Shown: positions 29,132 through 40,500 of the stretch, piece by piece
Layout of the letters: every line of letters begins with the position of its first letter
How positions within the stretch are numbered: position 1 is the stretch's first letter
Assembly: GCA_963791315.1 (NCBI GenBank)
Contig: CAWBRQ010000007.1
Location: forward strand, 806,001 to 870,000
Origin: JACCZX01 sp963791315
Lineage (GTDB): Bacteria > Pseudomonadota > Gammaproteobacteria > Burkholderiales > Burkholderiaceae_F
Reading direction: 5' to 3'
DNA: 64,000 bases
Translations under genes and position numbers: made by a program
The notes under the pieces: model-generated
Database searches by the model: none
Told to the model about the DNA's origin: nothing
What the model saw: the letters and a program-made list of their open reading frames with translations, nothing else

Positions 29132-31573
29132 GTGAGCGCCACCACCACTTCGACCCCAGGACGCGCCAGTCGCACGACCGTGCATCGCGTAATCGGCGAG
29201 CTGCGCAAGACGGTGCGCGTGCAGTTCGATCCTTTGCTGGCCGAAGCCGCACGCGAAGCGATTCAGGCGATCGATGCCGACGACAGCGCTTCGGCGACGC
29301 TGAAAAAATCGGTGCGGCGCCTGTTGGTCGATCAACGCGAATTCTCAAACGCGTTGTTCACCGCGGTTGACAGCCACATTGATTCTGCAATCGACGAGCT
29401 GTTCACTGGGGGCAAAGATAAGCCCGCACAGCCGGCCGCCGCCAAGTCGCTGGGTTTGTCTCTGGTCGAGTACGACGAGATGGAAGAGGCGATGGTGATC
29501 GATCGCTTTTCGTCTCGCATTCGCAACGCCGCGGATTCCACGTTCACGCCATTGACGCAGCGGCTCGCCAAGGCGCTGCAAATTCCGGGACTTGGAGATC
29601 GCGAGAATCCATTTCATCCGGTCCGTTTCTGCCGCGCGCTAGGCGATGCCAGTCGACAAGCTCGGTTTTAAGGGTGACCAGCGTCATTCGGTGATGAAAG
29701 CTTTCGACGTCAGCCTGCTGAAGCCACTGGTTGCGGTTTACACCGCGCTGAATAACGAACTGGAAGGCAAGGGCGTGCAGGAAGGTGGCGCTGCATCGTC
29801 ATACAAGCCCACCGGATTTCGCAACACGATGATCGGGCAGCGCGGGTGCACCTGCGTCGCACGACCCAGGGTGGTGGGCCAGGCACCGGTTCGATGACCG
29901 GCACGACCGCCGAACAGTTGCTGAGCGCGTTGTACCAGCGCATGCAAGTTCCGACTGTCCCCGGCGGCGGTGCGGCACGGCCGGTATCTTCGATGCCGCA
30001 TACGCAGATGCCGTCGCAGCCGCTGTTCGACCGCGTCGATCAGGTGACGGGGTCACCGATGATGACGCCTGGCTTTGTCATCACCGGCTCCGCATCGGCT
30101 GGCCTTGCGCCGAACACACCGGTTCAATTTGCGATGATCGACCCTGGTTTGCTGGCGTCGATCAACGAAGTGCAGCGGCTGAACGCACTCGCGACAATGA
30201 GTGGGAAGAGCGGTGCCGCGGCGCAGATGATCAGCGAACGCGACGAGGCCCATTTGCGGTCGCACGTGGCCGAGAAGGCGACGAAGCAGATCGACAAACT
30301 GACGATCGAGCTGGTCGGGATGCTCTTCGATCGCATTCATCAGGACAAGCACCTGCCGGCCGAGATCAAGACTGCAATATCGCGTTTGCAGTTCCCGATC
30401 ATGAAGATCGCGTTGGCGGATTCGGATCTGTTCGTTTCGCCGGTGCAGCCGGCGCGCCGCTTGATGGATCGCATCGCCAGCACCGGTATTGGCTGGCGGC
30501 CGGAAGGCGAAGACAACGTTCGCTATCTTTCCGAGGTGAACAAGGCGGTCAACACGATCGTCGTTGCGATCAACGATGGTCCACCGATCTTTGAGAAGGC
30601 GCTCGGCGAGTTCGAGCAATACCTGGCCGAAGAGCGCATGCGCGACGACGATCCGGTGACGCGCGCCAAGCGCGCACTCGAGGAAGCCGAGACGCGCGAG
30701 ATCATGGGCATCAATTCGGCGATCGGCATCCGGAAGGCGTTCGACGGCGTGCAGATCGAATCGTATCTGCGCGACTTTCTGCTCGAACACTGGGTCAAGG
30801 TGATGGTGGCAGCCACTTTGCGCGAGCGCACGCAGCCTTCGTTTGCGAAAAAGTTTCGCGACGTCGTTCCCGATCTGGTGTGGAGCGTGCAGCCGAAGAT
30901 CAACCCCGACGATCGCAAGCGTCTGGTCAAGACGATTCCCGCGGTGCTGACCACCGTGCGTGAAGGTCTGCAGTTGATCGAATTTTCGCCTGCGCAGTCG
31001 CAGGAATTCTTTTCACGCTTGATGGCATCGCATGCGCAAGCGGTGAAAGCGCTCGAAGTCGCTTACGGCACCGGCGCGCCGCTGGATCCTGCCGCATTCA
31101 AGCGCAAGCTCGACGAAGTCAAGATCGTCGAGCCGCCGCCGGTGGTCGAGAACGAGCACGAGCAGCCGCTGACGATCACGGCGGAAGTGGTACGCAGTGC
31201 GGTGGCCGCCAATCACGCCGAAGTCAACTTGATGGAAGCACCGCTCACGGTGCAGCCCGAGGAAATGATTCCGGTCGAGAAGTTGTCCGACGACGACATC
31301 GACCGGATGATCGACAGCTGGCAACGCGGCACCTGGTTCGACCTGTGGACCGGAGAGCAGAACGAGCGCGTGCGTCTGCGCTGGATCAGTCCGCGCCGGA
31401 ATTTCTATCTATTTACGTCGGCGGAAACGGGCAAGGCGCACAGCTTGGCGCCTTTGATCCTGCGCAGCTTCGTCAGAGCAGGACGCATTAAGACGGCCGA
31501 GAGCGCACCGCTGTTCGAGCGGGTGGTCGGCGGCATGATGCACGACCTGCAGGCCGAAGGCGCGCCCGCGTGA
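29132..31573 (+). CDS. DUF1631 protein, first copy; about three surplus bases in its N-terminal third
   Basis: Reconstructed length is about 812 residues. The conserved centre is KQIDKLTIELVGMLFDRIHQ with LVWSVQPKIN further on, and the C-terminal segment GTWFDLWTGEQNERVRLRWI looks like a small beta-barrel. Removing one base near 29651 (GCC A GTC), near 29835 and near 29869 joins the frames; the last two bracket a Gly/Ala/Pro linker and are less sure. GTG 29132 was preferred over TTG 29126. Function unknown. The spermidine-synthase-like gene starts two bases after the stop. Confidence 0.75.
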
Positions 31574-31574
31574 C

Positions 31575-32333
31575 GTGAAGCGTCAACGGAAGGCTGAGCC
31601 GGTCACGCTTTCCGAAGAAGACGGCATCCGCTACCTGCACTTCGGGACTGAGTGGATTCAGGGCGGCATGCGCGTCGCGCGGCCATTTGCGTTGGAGCTC
31701 GAATACCAGCGGCTGATGATGGCCGTGGGTCTGTTCCTTCCCGAGCCAAGGCGGATCGTTCAATTAGGTCTCGGTGCGGCGGCACTAACGAAGTTTTGCT
31801 GGCGTGAGGTGCCGAGCGCAAGTGTCGTAGCGGTCGAACTTAGCCTTGACGTGATTGATGCTGCGCGTGCATGGTTTTGCTTGCCGGCCGATGACGCGCG
31901 ACTCACGATCGTCAATTCCGACGCGCGTGAATTCATCAGCAATCCACGGCAACGCGGTCGGACAGACTGGTTGCAAGTCGATCTATACGATGCGGCGGCG
32001 CGCGGTCCCGTGTATGACGACACCGCTTTCTATCGCGCATGCCGAAAGTCGCTCAGAGCGCCGGGTGTCGCTTCATTCAATCTGTTCGGTGCCAAGTTCG
32101 ATCCGAGCTTTGCCGCCATCGCATCGGCCTTTGACGATCGCGTGCTCGTACTGCCCGAAGTCGACGCTGGCAACCGCGTCGTCCTCGCGATCGTCGGTCC
32201 TCCTCTTAACGTCACATTTTCGGCGCTCGAAGAGCGGGCCCGCGAGCTCGAAGCGCGCTGGAAGCTGAAAGCGCGCGGCTGGGTTGCCGGTTTGCGGCGC
32301 GCAAACACATTCGGGGCCCGATTTGAGCTCTAG
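31575..32333 (+). CDS. spermidine synthase-like methyltransferase-fold protein
   Basis: 252 residues, GTG start. A Rossmann SAM-binding-like core is visible: RIVQLGLGAAALTKF, then VVAVELSLDVIDAAR, LTIVNSDAREFI and DWLQVDLYDA. This matches SpeE-like proteins, but the polyamine-binding residues cannot be confirmed and many relatives are not spermidine synthases. The position between two DUF1631 genes, coupled to the first (stop-start gap of one base), points to a shared unknown role. Confidence 0.65.
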   Translation: MKRQRKAEPVTLSEEDGIRYLHFGTEWIQGGMRVARPFALELEYQRLMMAVGLFLPEPRRIVQLGLGAAALTKFCWREVPSASVVAVELSLDVIDAARAWFCLPADDARLTIVNSDAREFISNPRQRGRTDWLQVDLYDAAARGPVYDDTAFYRACRKSLRAPGVASFNLFGAKFDPSFAAIASAFDDRVLVLPEVDAGNRVVLAIVGPPLNVTFSALEERARELEARWKLKARGWVAGLRRANTFGARFEL

Positions 32334-32404
32334 GATCGTTGCGAAAGCGCGGCTAATGCCTTCAATTTAGGGATGTTTTGGCGCCAGTAACTGCTTAAAC
32401 TCGC

Positions 32405-32432
32405 TTGACACCCGATGGTGGGTCGATAGAGT
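32405..32432 (+). promoter_or_regulatory. candidate sigma-70 promoter before the second DUF1631 gene
   Basis: A perfect -35 TTGACA (32405-32410), a 16-base spacer and TAGAGT (32427-32432) in the 171-base gap between the spermidine-synthase-like gene and the next DUF1631 gene. It suggests that the second DUF1631 gene, the ATPase gene and possibly the S1C gene form a separate transcript. Nothing else is recognisable in that gap. Confidence 0.45.
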
Positions 32433-32504
32433 CCGCCGTCTATAGTGTCGAAGCCGCTGAGCGTGCGGCGCTGCTAGAAAACCTGGTCCAACGTCAGAGA
32501 TCGC

Positions 32505-34887
32505 ATGGAGTTTCCTCCGGCTTCCGACTCGTCGCGCGCAAGCAATGACGTGCCATTCGTGACGGCGGCGCAGGCATCTGCGCTTCTGAAGTCCGGCATG
32601 GCGATTTCCAATGAGCTGATCGGCGCCGCCTTTCCGGAACTCTCCAAGACGATTCTCGACGAGTTGTCGGGCAAGTGGGATTTCGATGTCGGGTCGCCGC
32701 TGGTGCAGCGGCATCTGGCCGCGAAGCTCGACGATCTGCACCACACGTTCATGGCGCGCCTGACGGAAACGCAGGATCAGTATTTTCAGGAAATTACGGT
32801 GGGCCGGGTGCAGGCGCCGCCGGGCTCACTCGACGCCGAGACGCTCTCGCTGGTCGACTCGATCTCGGTCGAAAGTAACACCGTCGTTGAGCGGCATGCG
32901 AGCAAGATCGCTGGTTATGCCGAGCAGTTGATGCGTGACTTGAATCTGGTCGTCGCGTTTCTTCTTGGCAGGAGCACCATTCGTAATTCGGAAAATCCGT
33001 TGGGCCCGGCCGTGTACGTGCGCGCATTGCTGCGTGCCGCCGAAGATACCGATCTGCACAAGGAGGCTTGGGAGTTTTTCTTGACGGTGTTCGAGAAGCC
33101 GCTAGGTGACGAACTCGCACGCATTGTCAGGCAGCTTCTCGACCACTACGCGAACCACGGCGTCGACGTACGCGCAATTCGGCGGACGCGCGCCGCGCCC
33201 AAATCGGCCACACCGTGGCAGCAGGGCGCAGCAACCAATGCCCAGTCGAATAGCGGTACGAATTCCGCTGGCGCCTTGGCGGAGGCGGGTGGCCCGCGCA
33301 CCAACGCGCCTGGCGGCCAGCCGCGAGCGCAAGGGCCCGCACCAGGTCCGGACGAGCCGAACATGCTGCTCGGCGGGTTGCTGACGCGCTTGCAGGCCAA
33401 CGCTCGGGGCTCGCGGCTGCCGCACCTACCCTCGCATGGCCCAGCGCCGCAGCAGCTGCTGGAGTCGATCGGCGAGTTTCAGCAGATGAATCTGCATGAG
33501 CTTGGGCCGAAGCGGCAATTTTTCGTTGCCGACCGAGTCGGTCAGCTCAATGCGCGATGAATTGATTTCAAAATCGACGCGCGTGGTGGACAAGCTGACG
33601 ATCGAGCTGGTCGGCATGTTGTTCGATCATGTGATGCAGGACAAGCAAGTGCCGTCCGAGATCAAGGCACGAATTTCGCGCCTGCAGTTTCCGGTGCTGA
33701 AGTCGGCGTTAATGGATGCGGCGTTTTTCGCTTCCAGCGCGCATCCGGCGCGCAAGTTGATCGATCGCATCGCGGGTACGTCTGCCGGGTGGGAGCCGTA
33801 CGGGGACGACAACCAGCGCTACATGAAGGAAGTCGACCGGGTCATCACCGAGATCCTCAAGCATTTTGAAACCGACCTCGGTGTCTTTGATCGGTTGTAT
33901 GGCGAGTTCGACAAGTTTGTCTCCGACATTGCGCCCGAGGAAAACGATCCGGTCTCGCGCGCCAAGAAAGCGCTTGAAGCGGCCGAGAAGCACGAGATCC
34001 TCACCATCAATACGACGATTCAAGTCAGGAGAGCGTTCGAGCGGGTCGACCTCGAGCCGTACATCAAGGAATTCTTGTTAGGCGCCTGGGTCAAGGTGTT
34101 GGTGTCCGCGACCGTGCGGCAGGAAAAGACGCCCGGCTTTGCAAAAGCGTTTCGCGATGTCATTCATGAACTGGTGTGGTCGGTGCAACCGAAGGCAAGC
34201 ACCGAGGATCGGAGCAAGCTTGTCAAGCTGATTCCCGGCATGGTGCGCGTGCTGCGCGACGGCCTCGGATTGATCAACGCTCCGGAGCGCGACCGCGAAC
34301 TGTTTTTCACGCAGTTGATGGAATCGCACGCGATGGCAGTCAAGCCGGTCGATCAGGCGACCTATATCAAGTCGAGTCTGCTGGCGTCCGAGTTGCGTGC
34401 CAAGATCGACGGCATGCAGCTGTCGGGCGTGTTCCCGGTCACGACGGTGCCGGGCGGCATCAAGGTGCCGACCAACGTCATCATGCGCGCGGCCGCAGAA
34501 CATAAAGCGGACATCGTCATGCCCGATCCGGTGACCGACATCGGTCGGCTCGATCCGGTCGAAGACGCGCGTGTGCAGGAAGAAATCGGTCGCTGGCAAC
34601 GCGGCAACTGGTTCAAGCTCTGGAATGGAATGGAGTTTTCGCGCGCCAAGTTGCGCTGGATGAGCCCGCTGCGCACACTGTTCCTGTTTGCCAGCGAGCA
34701 CGATCAAAAAGCGCACGTGATGTCGGCCGACATGTTGAAGTCATATCTGGCGCGCAAGTACATCGAGCCGCTCGAAAGCGTGCCGCTGACCAAGCGCGCA
34801 GTCGACGCGGTAGTCGCCGATTTTGAGAACGCACCCGATCGCGCGAAGTCGATGGCCAAGCGCTACGAGGCCTCGCAGCCGGCATGA
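32505..34887 (+). CDS. DUF1631 protein, second copy; one surplus base
   Basis: Reconstructed length about 793 residues. The N-terminal third is helical and acidic, followed by a low-complexity Gly/Ala/Pro/Asn linker (about residues 230-290). The conserved DUF1631 core follows (VVDKLTIELVGMLFDHVMQ, LVWSVQPKAS) and then the C-terminal barrel-like segment (GNWFKLWNGMEFSRAKLRWM). Removing one base near 33498 (CAT G AGC) joins the two frames. It is a clear paralogue of the copy at 29.1 kb. The stop overlaps the ATPase start as ATGA. Confidence 0.78.
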
Positions 34888-36723
34888 GTCCTGAAGGACG
34901 GCGCAACAGTTCTGAAAAATACAACGGCACCGCGCGAGCACCACAAGCGCGCGCAGCCGGTGCAGGCGCCGCCGGGCCGGGTGACCAGCGGTTTCGTGAT
35001 CAAGCAACTCGTGGTCGACGGACTGTTGTCCGCCGCCGACGCCGAGCGCTTCAAAATTACCGGTGGTCGCGAGCGTTCGGGGCACCCGCTGGTCGTACTT
35101 GCCGAGATGAACTACCGGTCGCCGCAAGCCGACCGGCAATTGCTCGATCTCGAGACGCTGACCCGTTGGATCGCGGAGAAAGCCGCGCTGCCTTACTTTC
35201 ACATCGATCCGTTGAAAGTCGACTTCACGCGCGTCGTCGACGTGATGTCGGCGTCGTATGCCACGACGTATTCGATTCTCCCGGTCGCGATGACGCCGAC
35301 CGAGGTGACGATCGCCACCAGCGAGCCGTTCCTAACCGGCTGGGATCGCGAGATCGAGCAGATCACGAAGAAGTCGGTGTTGCGCGTCGTTGCCAATCCG
35401 CTCGACGTCGCACGCTATACGACCGAGTTCTTCAAGCTTGCGCAACAGGTGCGCGGTGCGGCAAAGACCGGCAGTACGGCGCTGGTCTCGAGCTTCGAAC
35501 AACTGGTGGAGCTGGGTGGCAAGGTCGAAGCCACCGATGCACACGTCATTCACATCGTCGACTGGTTGCTGCAGTACGCGTTTGATCAGCGCGCGAGTGA
35601 TATCCATCTTGAGCCTCGGCGCGAATTCGGAGTCGCGAGATTCCGCATCGACGGCGTGTTGCATCAGGTGTACCAGGTGCCGGCCGGGGTGATGGGTGCG
35701 ATGACGAGCCGTATCAAACTGCTCGGCCGTATGGACGTGGTAGAGAAGCGGCGCCCGCAGGACGGGCGCATCAAGACTAAGGTCACGACCGGGCAGAACG
35801 CCGGTCGTGAAGTCGAGATTCGACTGTCGACGCTGCCGACCGCGTTCGGTGAAAAGCTGGTGATGCGCATCTTCGATCCGGAAGTCGTCGTGCGCAGCTA
35901 CGCCGAGCTCGGGTTCGCGAATGAAGAAGCGAAGCTGTGGGAGAACTGGATTCACCGGCCGTCTGGGATAGTGCTGGTTACAGGTCCGACCGGTTCGGGC
36001 AAGACGACGACGCTGTATTCGACGCTGAAGCAGCTCGCGACCGACGAGGTCAACGTCAGCACTGTGGAAGATCCGATCGAGATGGTCGACCCGGCGTTAA
36101 ATCAGATGCAGGTTCAGCACGGGCTCGACTTGGGCTTCTCCGACGGGCTGCGTGCGCTGATGCGGCAGGACCCTGACATCATCATGGTCGGCGAAATCCG
36201 CGACAAGGAAACCGCCGACATGGCGGTACAAGCCGCGCTGACCGGCCATCTGGTGTTCTCGACGCTGCATACGAATGACGCGGCGTCGTCGATCGCGCGC
36301 TTGCTCGAGCTCGGCGTGCCGAACTATCTGGTCAACGCGACGTTGGTTGGGGTCCTTGCTCAGCGCCTGATCCGCACGCTATGTCCGCACTGCAAGGCAG
36401 TCGGTGAGCCGATCGATCCGGCGCTGTGGAAAGAACTGGTCAACCCGTGGCGCTCGAATATCCCCGATCAGGTCTACAAGCCGGTCGGCTGTCTGGAGTG
36501 CCGGAACACGGGTTATATGCGGCGCACCGGGTTGATCGAGATGCTGGTCATGACCGACGCGATGCGCGCCTTGGTCGGGCAGCAGGGCGATATCGTCAAG
36601 ATGCGCAACCAAGCCGCGCGCGACGGCCTGAAGTCCTTGCGGCTTTCAGGCGCGCAGAAAATCGCAAATGGGGTGACGACGATGGATGAGGTGCTGAAAG
36701 CAGCCCCGCCGTTCACGACGTAA
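34884..36723 (+). CDS. GspE/PilB-type secretion ATPase
   Basis: The conserved part (587 residues from 34960) has a T2SSE N-terminal domain (FVIKQLVVDGLLSAADAERF), Walker A GPTGSGKTTT, the Asp/His boxes (VGEIRDKETADMA, HLVFSTLHTNDAASS) and a CPHC/CLEC zinc module. Such hexameric ATPases drive type II secretion or type IV pilus assembly, but no pilin, inner-membrane platform or secretin gene is near. An ATG at 34884 overlapping the DUF1631 stop would add about 25 residues if one base near 34933 is removed; otherwise GTG 34960 is the start. Confidence 0.85.
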
Positions 36724-36804
36724 CAACCAGGTGTATCGGTCCGCGCGACGCCCGACTTGCAAAACCGCTATTCGATCCGCATCTGCTCTTGCTGCGAGCG
36801 GACG

Positions 36805-37800
36805 ATGGGTGGCCAAGACAATTTCCTGCTAGATGCGTATTCGCAGACGGTTTCCGGCGTCGTAGAGCGCGTCGCGCCCACAGTGGCGGCGGTGCGCGTG
36901 TCCGAGGCGAGCGCGAGGCAGTCGCCAGGGAGCGGGTCGGGATTTCTCTTTACACCCGATGGATATCTTCTGACTAACTCGCATGTCGCGCGAGCCGGTC
37001 AACCTGCCACGGCGCGTCGTCCTGCACTGAGCTATCTGATTGAACTTGGTGACGGACGGGAGTTCAATGCCGAATGGGTGGGTGACGATCCCGACAGCGA
37101 TCTGGCTTTGCTGCGCATCGATTCCCGTTCGCGCGGCCCGCTGTCCCACGCGGTGCTTGGGCGCTCTGCAGGTGTCCGCCGCGGCGAGATCGCGATTGCA
37201 ATCGGTAACGCACTGGGCTTCGAACACACCGTGACCGCAGGAATTGTCAGCGCGCTCGGTCGCAGCATGCGAGCCAGCACCGGACGATTGATACCCGACG
37301 TCATTCAAACCGACGCCGCGCTAAATCCTGGCAATTCCGGCGGGCCGCTGCTGAATTCTCGTGGTGAAGTTATTGGAGTCAACACGGCGATTATCCGTGG
37401 CGCGCAGTCGATCAGCTTCGCGGTGGCGATCGACATCGCCGAATGGGTGATTCCGCAATTGCTGCAACACGGTCGCGTCCGGCGCGGCTATATCGGTGTG
37501 GCCGGCGCCACCGTAGCACTCGATCGACGCGTCACGCTGTTTCACCATCTCGATCAAAAAACAGGAGTGCGCGTGCAGTCGGTCGAAGCTGGAAGCCCGG
37601 CCGCAATCGGCGGTGTGATGGAGGGCGATATTGTGATCGGCATAGACGGTGTGACGATCGACTCCGTCGATCGCCTGCACCAGACACTCGATGCGGGCCG
37701 CATTCATCATGACTGCGCGCTTCGAGCGCTGCGTGACGTTAAGTCACCGCGATTGGTCTACCTCGTGGTGCGGCCTACCGAGCGCCAACGAGCCGCTTAG
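36805..37800 (+). CDS. S1C (DegP/HtrA-like) serine protease with one PDZ domain
   Basis: 331 residues from ATG 36805. The trypsin-like triad is present: His in LTNSHVARAG, Asp in DSDLALLRID, Ser in NPGNSGGPL. One PDZ domain follows (GVRVQSVEAGSPAAIGG, GDIVIGIDGV). No signal peptide or membrane anchor is visible, unlike DegP or DegS, so it may act in the cytoplasm. It follows the GspE-like gene by about 80 bases and converges on the VWA gene. Confidence 0.85.
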   Translation: MGGQDNFLLDAYSQTVSGVVERVAPTVAAVRVSEASARQSPGSGSGFLFTPDGYLLTNSHVARAGQPATARRPALSYLIELGDGREFNAEWVGDDPDSDLALLRIDSRSRGPLSHAVLGRSAGVRRGEIAIAIGNALGFEHTVTAGIVSALGRSMRASTGRLIPDVIQTDAALNPGNSGGPLLNSRGEVIGVNTAIIRGAQSISFAVAIDIAEWVIPQLLQHGRVRRGYIGVAGATVALDRRVTLFHHLDQKTGVRVQSVEAGSPAAIGGVMEGDIVIGIDGVTIDSVDRLHQTLDAGRIHHDCALRALRDVKSPRLVYLVVRPTERQRAA

Positions 37801-37819
37801 CGAAAACGAAGAATCGCTG

Positions 37820-38993
37820 TTACTTACTTAGCTGCCGCATGGCTCGCGTCAAGCCGTCGAGCGTCATCGGGAACATCTTTCCGCCCGCGATTTGGCGAAT
37901 TACCGAAATCGATTGACGGTATTGCCATAACTGCTCGGGTTCCGGGTTCAGCCAGACAGACTTCGGAAACGTCGAGAACAGTCGTTGCAGCCACACAGCA
38001 CCAGCCTCGTCGTTGTTGTACTCGACCGAGCCGCCGGGTTGCAGCACTTCGTACGGGCTCATCGTCGCATCACCGACGAAAATCAACTTCCAGTCGTGCG
38101 GATACTTTCGAAGCACGTCCCACGTTGCATGGCGCTCTGTGTAGCGGCGCCGGTTATTGCGCCACAGAAACTCGTACACACAGTTGTGAAAGTAGTAGAA
38201 CTCGAGATGCTTGAACTCGCTTTTGGCCGCACTAAAAAGCTCTTCGGTGCGCTTGATGTGCTCGTCCATCGTGCCGCCGACGTCGAGCAGCATCAGTACC
38301 TTGACGGTATTGTGCCGCTCGGGCACGAGCTTCAGATCTAGCCATCCGGCGTTCTTTGCGGTCGACTCGATCGTGTCGTGCATGTCGAGCTCGAGCTCGG
38401 CACCCTCGCGCGCAAAGCGACGTAGCCGTCGCAGCGCCACCTTGATGTTGCGCGTGCCGATCTCGACCGAATCGTCGTAATCGCGGTAACCGCGCATCTC
38501 CCACACCTTGACGGCAGACTTGCCACCTTTGCGATGCGCCGCCGATGCGAATTCCTTCCGGATGCGCGCCGCCGTGACCAAACGGTGATGTGCCGCCGGA
38601 GCCGATCCACTTATTGCCGCCATGGTGAGCGCCATCCTGCTCCTCGAGCCGCTTGCGAAATTCGTCCATCAGCTTGTCCCAACCGAGCTTTTCGAGCTTC
38701 GCGATCTCTTCCGGTGAAAACGTGCGCTCGAGCATCTGCTTGAACCATTCGTCCGGAATCTCCTTTGTAAAGTCGATCGCCGTCTGCACACCGTGAAAGT
38801 ATTCGCCGAAGGCGCGATCGAAGCGGTCGAACTGGGTCTCGTCCTTGACCAGCGTCGCCCGGGACAAATAGTAGAAATCGTTGATCGACGGGCCGATCAC
38901 GTCCTTCTTCAATGCGTCGAGCAGAGTCAGCAGCTCATTGATCGAAACTTTGAGCTTGGCCTGTCGCAGATGGAAGAAGAAGTCGATCAGCAT
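37820..38993 (-). CDS. VWA (CoxE-like) domain protein, split by one surplus base
   Basis: Two frames join into about 390 residues. The N-terminal part has LIDFFFHLRQAKLKVSINEL, and the C-terminal VWA domain has KVLMLLDVGGTMDEHI, a variant MIDAS (D-x-G-G-T rather than D-x-S-x-S). The frames meet in a Gly-rich stretch (HPEGIRIGG) near 38535-38545, where removing one base restores the family sequence HRKGGKSAVKVWEMRGYRDY. With MoxR-type ATPases such proteins act as metal-dependent adaptors for protein remodelling. Third gene of a moxR-GNAT-VWA operon. Confidence 0.82.
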
Positions 38994-38999
38994 GATTGA

Positions 39000-39593
39000 T
39001 CACGAGCCGTGGCGCGTTAATCGTAGCTCCAGGTGGCGTTTCACGTCGAGCCACTCAGTCGCCAGAATGCTGTAGATCACGGTGTCGCGCACGGTACCGT
39101 CACGGCGTGGATGATGATGACGAATCACGCCGTCTTTTTTTGCGCCGAGCCCCTCGATTGCGCGCTGCGACTTGAAATTGAAGTTGTCGGTGCGCAGTCC
39201 GACAACGCGACAGTTCAGAGCCTCGAACGCATGCGTCAGCAGCAGCAGCTTGCACGCTGTGTTGACGTTGGTTTTCTGCCAGCGCTCCGCGTACCAGGTG
39301 TAGCCGATCTCGACGCGGTCAGCGGCGGGCACGATGTCGTGATAACGCGTACTGCCGACAATGACGTTGGTGGCGAGCTCGCGTACCGCCCAGGGCAGCA
39401 TATGGGCGGCCCGCTGCCCTTCGAGCGCGGCGTCGATGTATGCGCGCGTATCCGACGGTTCGGGCACCGACGTGAACCACAGCTTCCACAGCTCTCCGTC
39501 GCTGGCGGCGGCGATCAAGCCCGCTTCGTGTTCGTGTCCAAGCGGCTCTAGCCGGACGCCGTGTCCCTCAAGCGTGACCGGCGCGACTGACAA
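39000..39593 (-). CDS. GNAT family N-acetyltransferase (RimJ/RimL type)
   Basis: 197 residues of the RimJ/RimL-like GNAT branch: VTLEGHGVRLEPL at the start, VEIGYTWYAERWQKTNVNT in the acetyl-CoA region, ALNCRVVGLRTDNFNFKSQ near the C terminus. TTG 39593 is the in-frame start; alternatively ATG 39597, which overlaps the moxR stop, could be the true start with one surplus base just after it. It is enclosed between moxR and the VWA gene with gaps of three and six bases, an unusual insertion into that pair. Confidence 0.8.
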   Translation of the reverse strand: MSVAPVTLEGHGVRLEPLGHEHEAGLIAAASDGELWKLWFTSVPEPSDTRAYIDAALEGQRAAHMLPWAVRELATNVIVGSTRYHDIVPAADRVEIGYTWYAERWQKTNVNTACKLLLLTHAFEALNCRVVGLRTDNFNFKSQRAIEGLGAKKDGVIRHHHPRRDGTVRDTVIYSILATEWLDVKRHLELRLTRHGS

Positions 39594-39596
39594 TCA

Positions 39597-40442
39597 TCAG
39601 CGGTTCTGGCGCGCCATGAACACGAGTCGCTCGAACAGATGCATGTCCTGCTCATTCTTCAGCAGCGCACCGGCAAGCGGCGGAACGGTCAGTTTTTCGT
39701 CCTTCGACCGCAGCGCGTCGGCTGGAATCTGTTCGGCGACGAGTAGCTTCAGCCAGTCGAGCAATTCGGATGTCGACGGCTTTTTCTTCAGGCCCGGCAG
39801 GTCGCGCGTGCCGAAAAACACCGAAAGCGCGCTCTGCAGCAGATCCTTGCGTAGTTTCGGGAAGTGCACGTCGACGATCGCCTGCATTGTTTCCTTGTCG
39901 GGAAACTTGATGTAGTGAAAGAAGCAGCGCCGAAGGAACGCATCGGGCAATTCCTTTTCGTTGTTCGACGTGATCACGACCAGTGGCCGGTGGCGGGCCA
40001 CCACGGTCTGTCGTGTTTCATAGACAAAAAACTCCATCCGATCGAGCTCGCGCAGCAGGTCGTTTGGAAATTCGATGTCTGCCTTGTCGATCTCATCGAT
40101 CAGCAGCACGGTTTGTTGGTCGGCCTCGAACGCCTGCCACAACACGCCCTTGACGATGTAGTTCTGGATGTCCTGCACGCGAGCATCGCCGAGCTGTGAA
40201 TCGCGCAGACGCGACACGGCGTCGTACTCGTACAGTCCCTGCTGCGCCTTTGTGGTCGACTTGATGTGCCACGCCAACAACGGCATACCGAGCGCGCGCG
40301 CCACTTCTTCGGCCAGCATCGTTTTGCCGGTGCCGGGTTCGCCCTTGATCAACAGCGGCCGTTGCAAAATCAGCGCGGCGTTGACGGCAAGCTTTAGATC
40401 ATCGGTCGCGACGTAGGTGTCCGACCCTTCGAAGCGCAGCAT
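39597..40442 (-). CDS. MoxR-family AAA+ ATPase
   Basis: 281 residues. Walker A GEPGTGKTML, Walker B VLLIDEIDK, sensor ITSNNEKELPDAF and an arginine-finger RR follow the MoxR pattern. MoxR ATPases work with VWA proteins as chaperone-like remodellers that activate metal enzymes or other targets. It is the first gene of the minus-strand moxR-GNAT-VWA operon and diverges from the cytochrome genes. The target protein is not obvious from context. Confidence 0.92.
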   Translation of the reverse strand: MLRFEGSDTYVATDDLKLAVNAALILQRPLLIKGEPGTGKTMLAEEVARALGMPLLAWHIKSTTKAQQGLYEYDAVSRLRDSQLGDARVQDIQNYIVKGVLWQAFEADQQTVLLIDEIDKADIEFPNDLLRELDRMEFFVYETRQTVVARHRPLVVITSNNEKELPDAFLRRCFFHYIKFPDKETMQAIVDVHFPKLRKDLLQSALSVFFGTRDLPGLKKKPSTSELLDWLKLLVAEQIPADALRSKDEKLTVPPLAGALLKNEQDMHLFERLVFMARQNR

Positions 40443-40500
40443 CGGTAGCAGATGAACGGAATGCGGAGTGATTCGAGTATACCGAGCGAACGTGCGTCGC

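Noticed and set aside
34884..36723. Type II secretion or type IV pilus operon
   Set aside because: Only the ATPase is present; no pilin, platform protein, secretin or prepilin peptidase gene is visible nearby.
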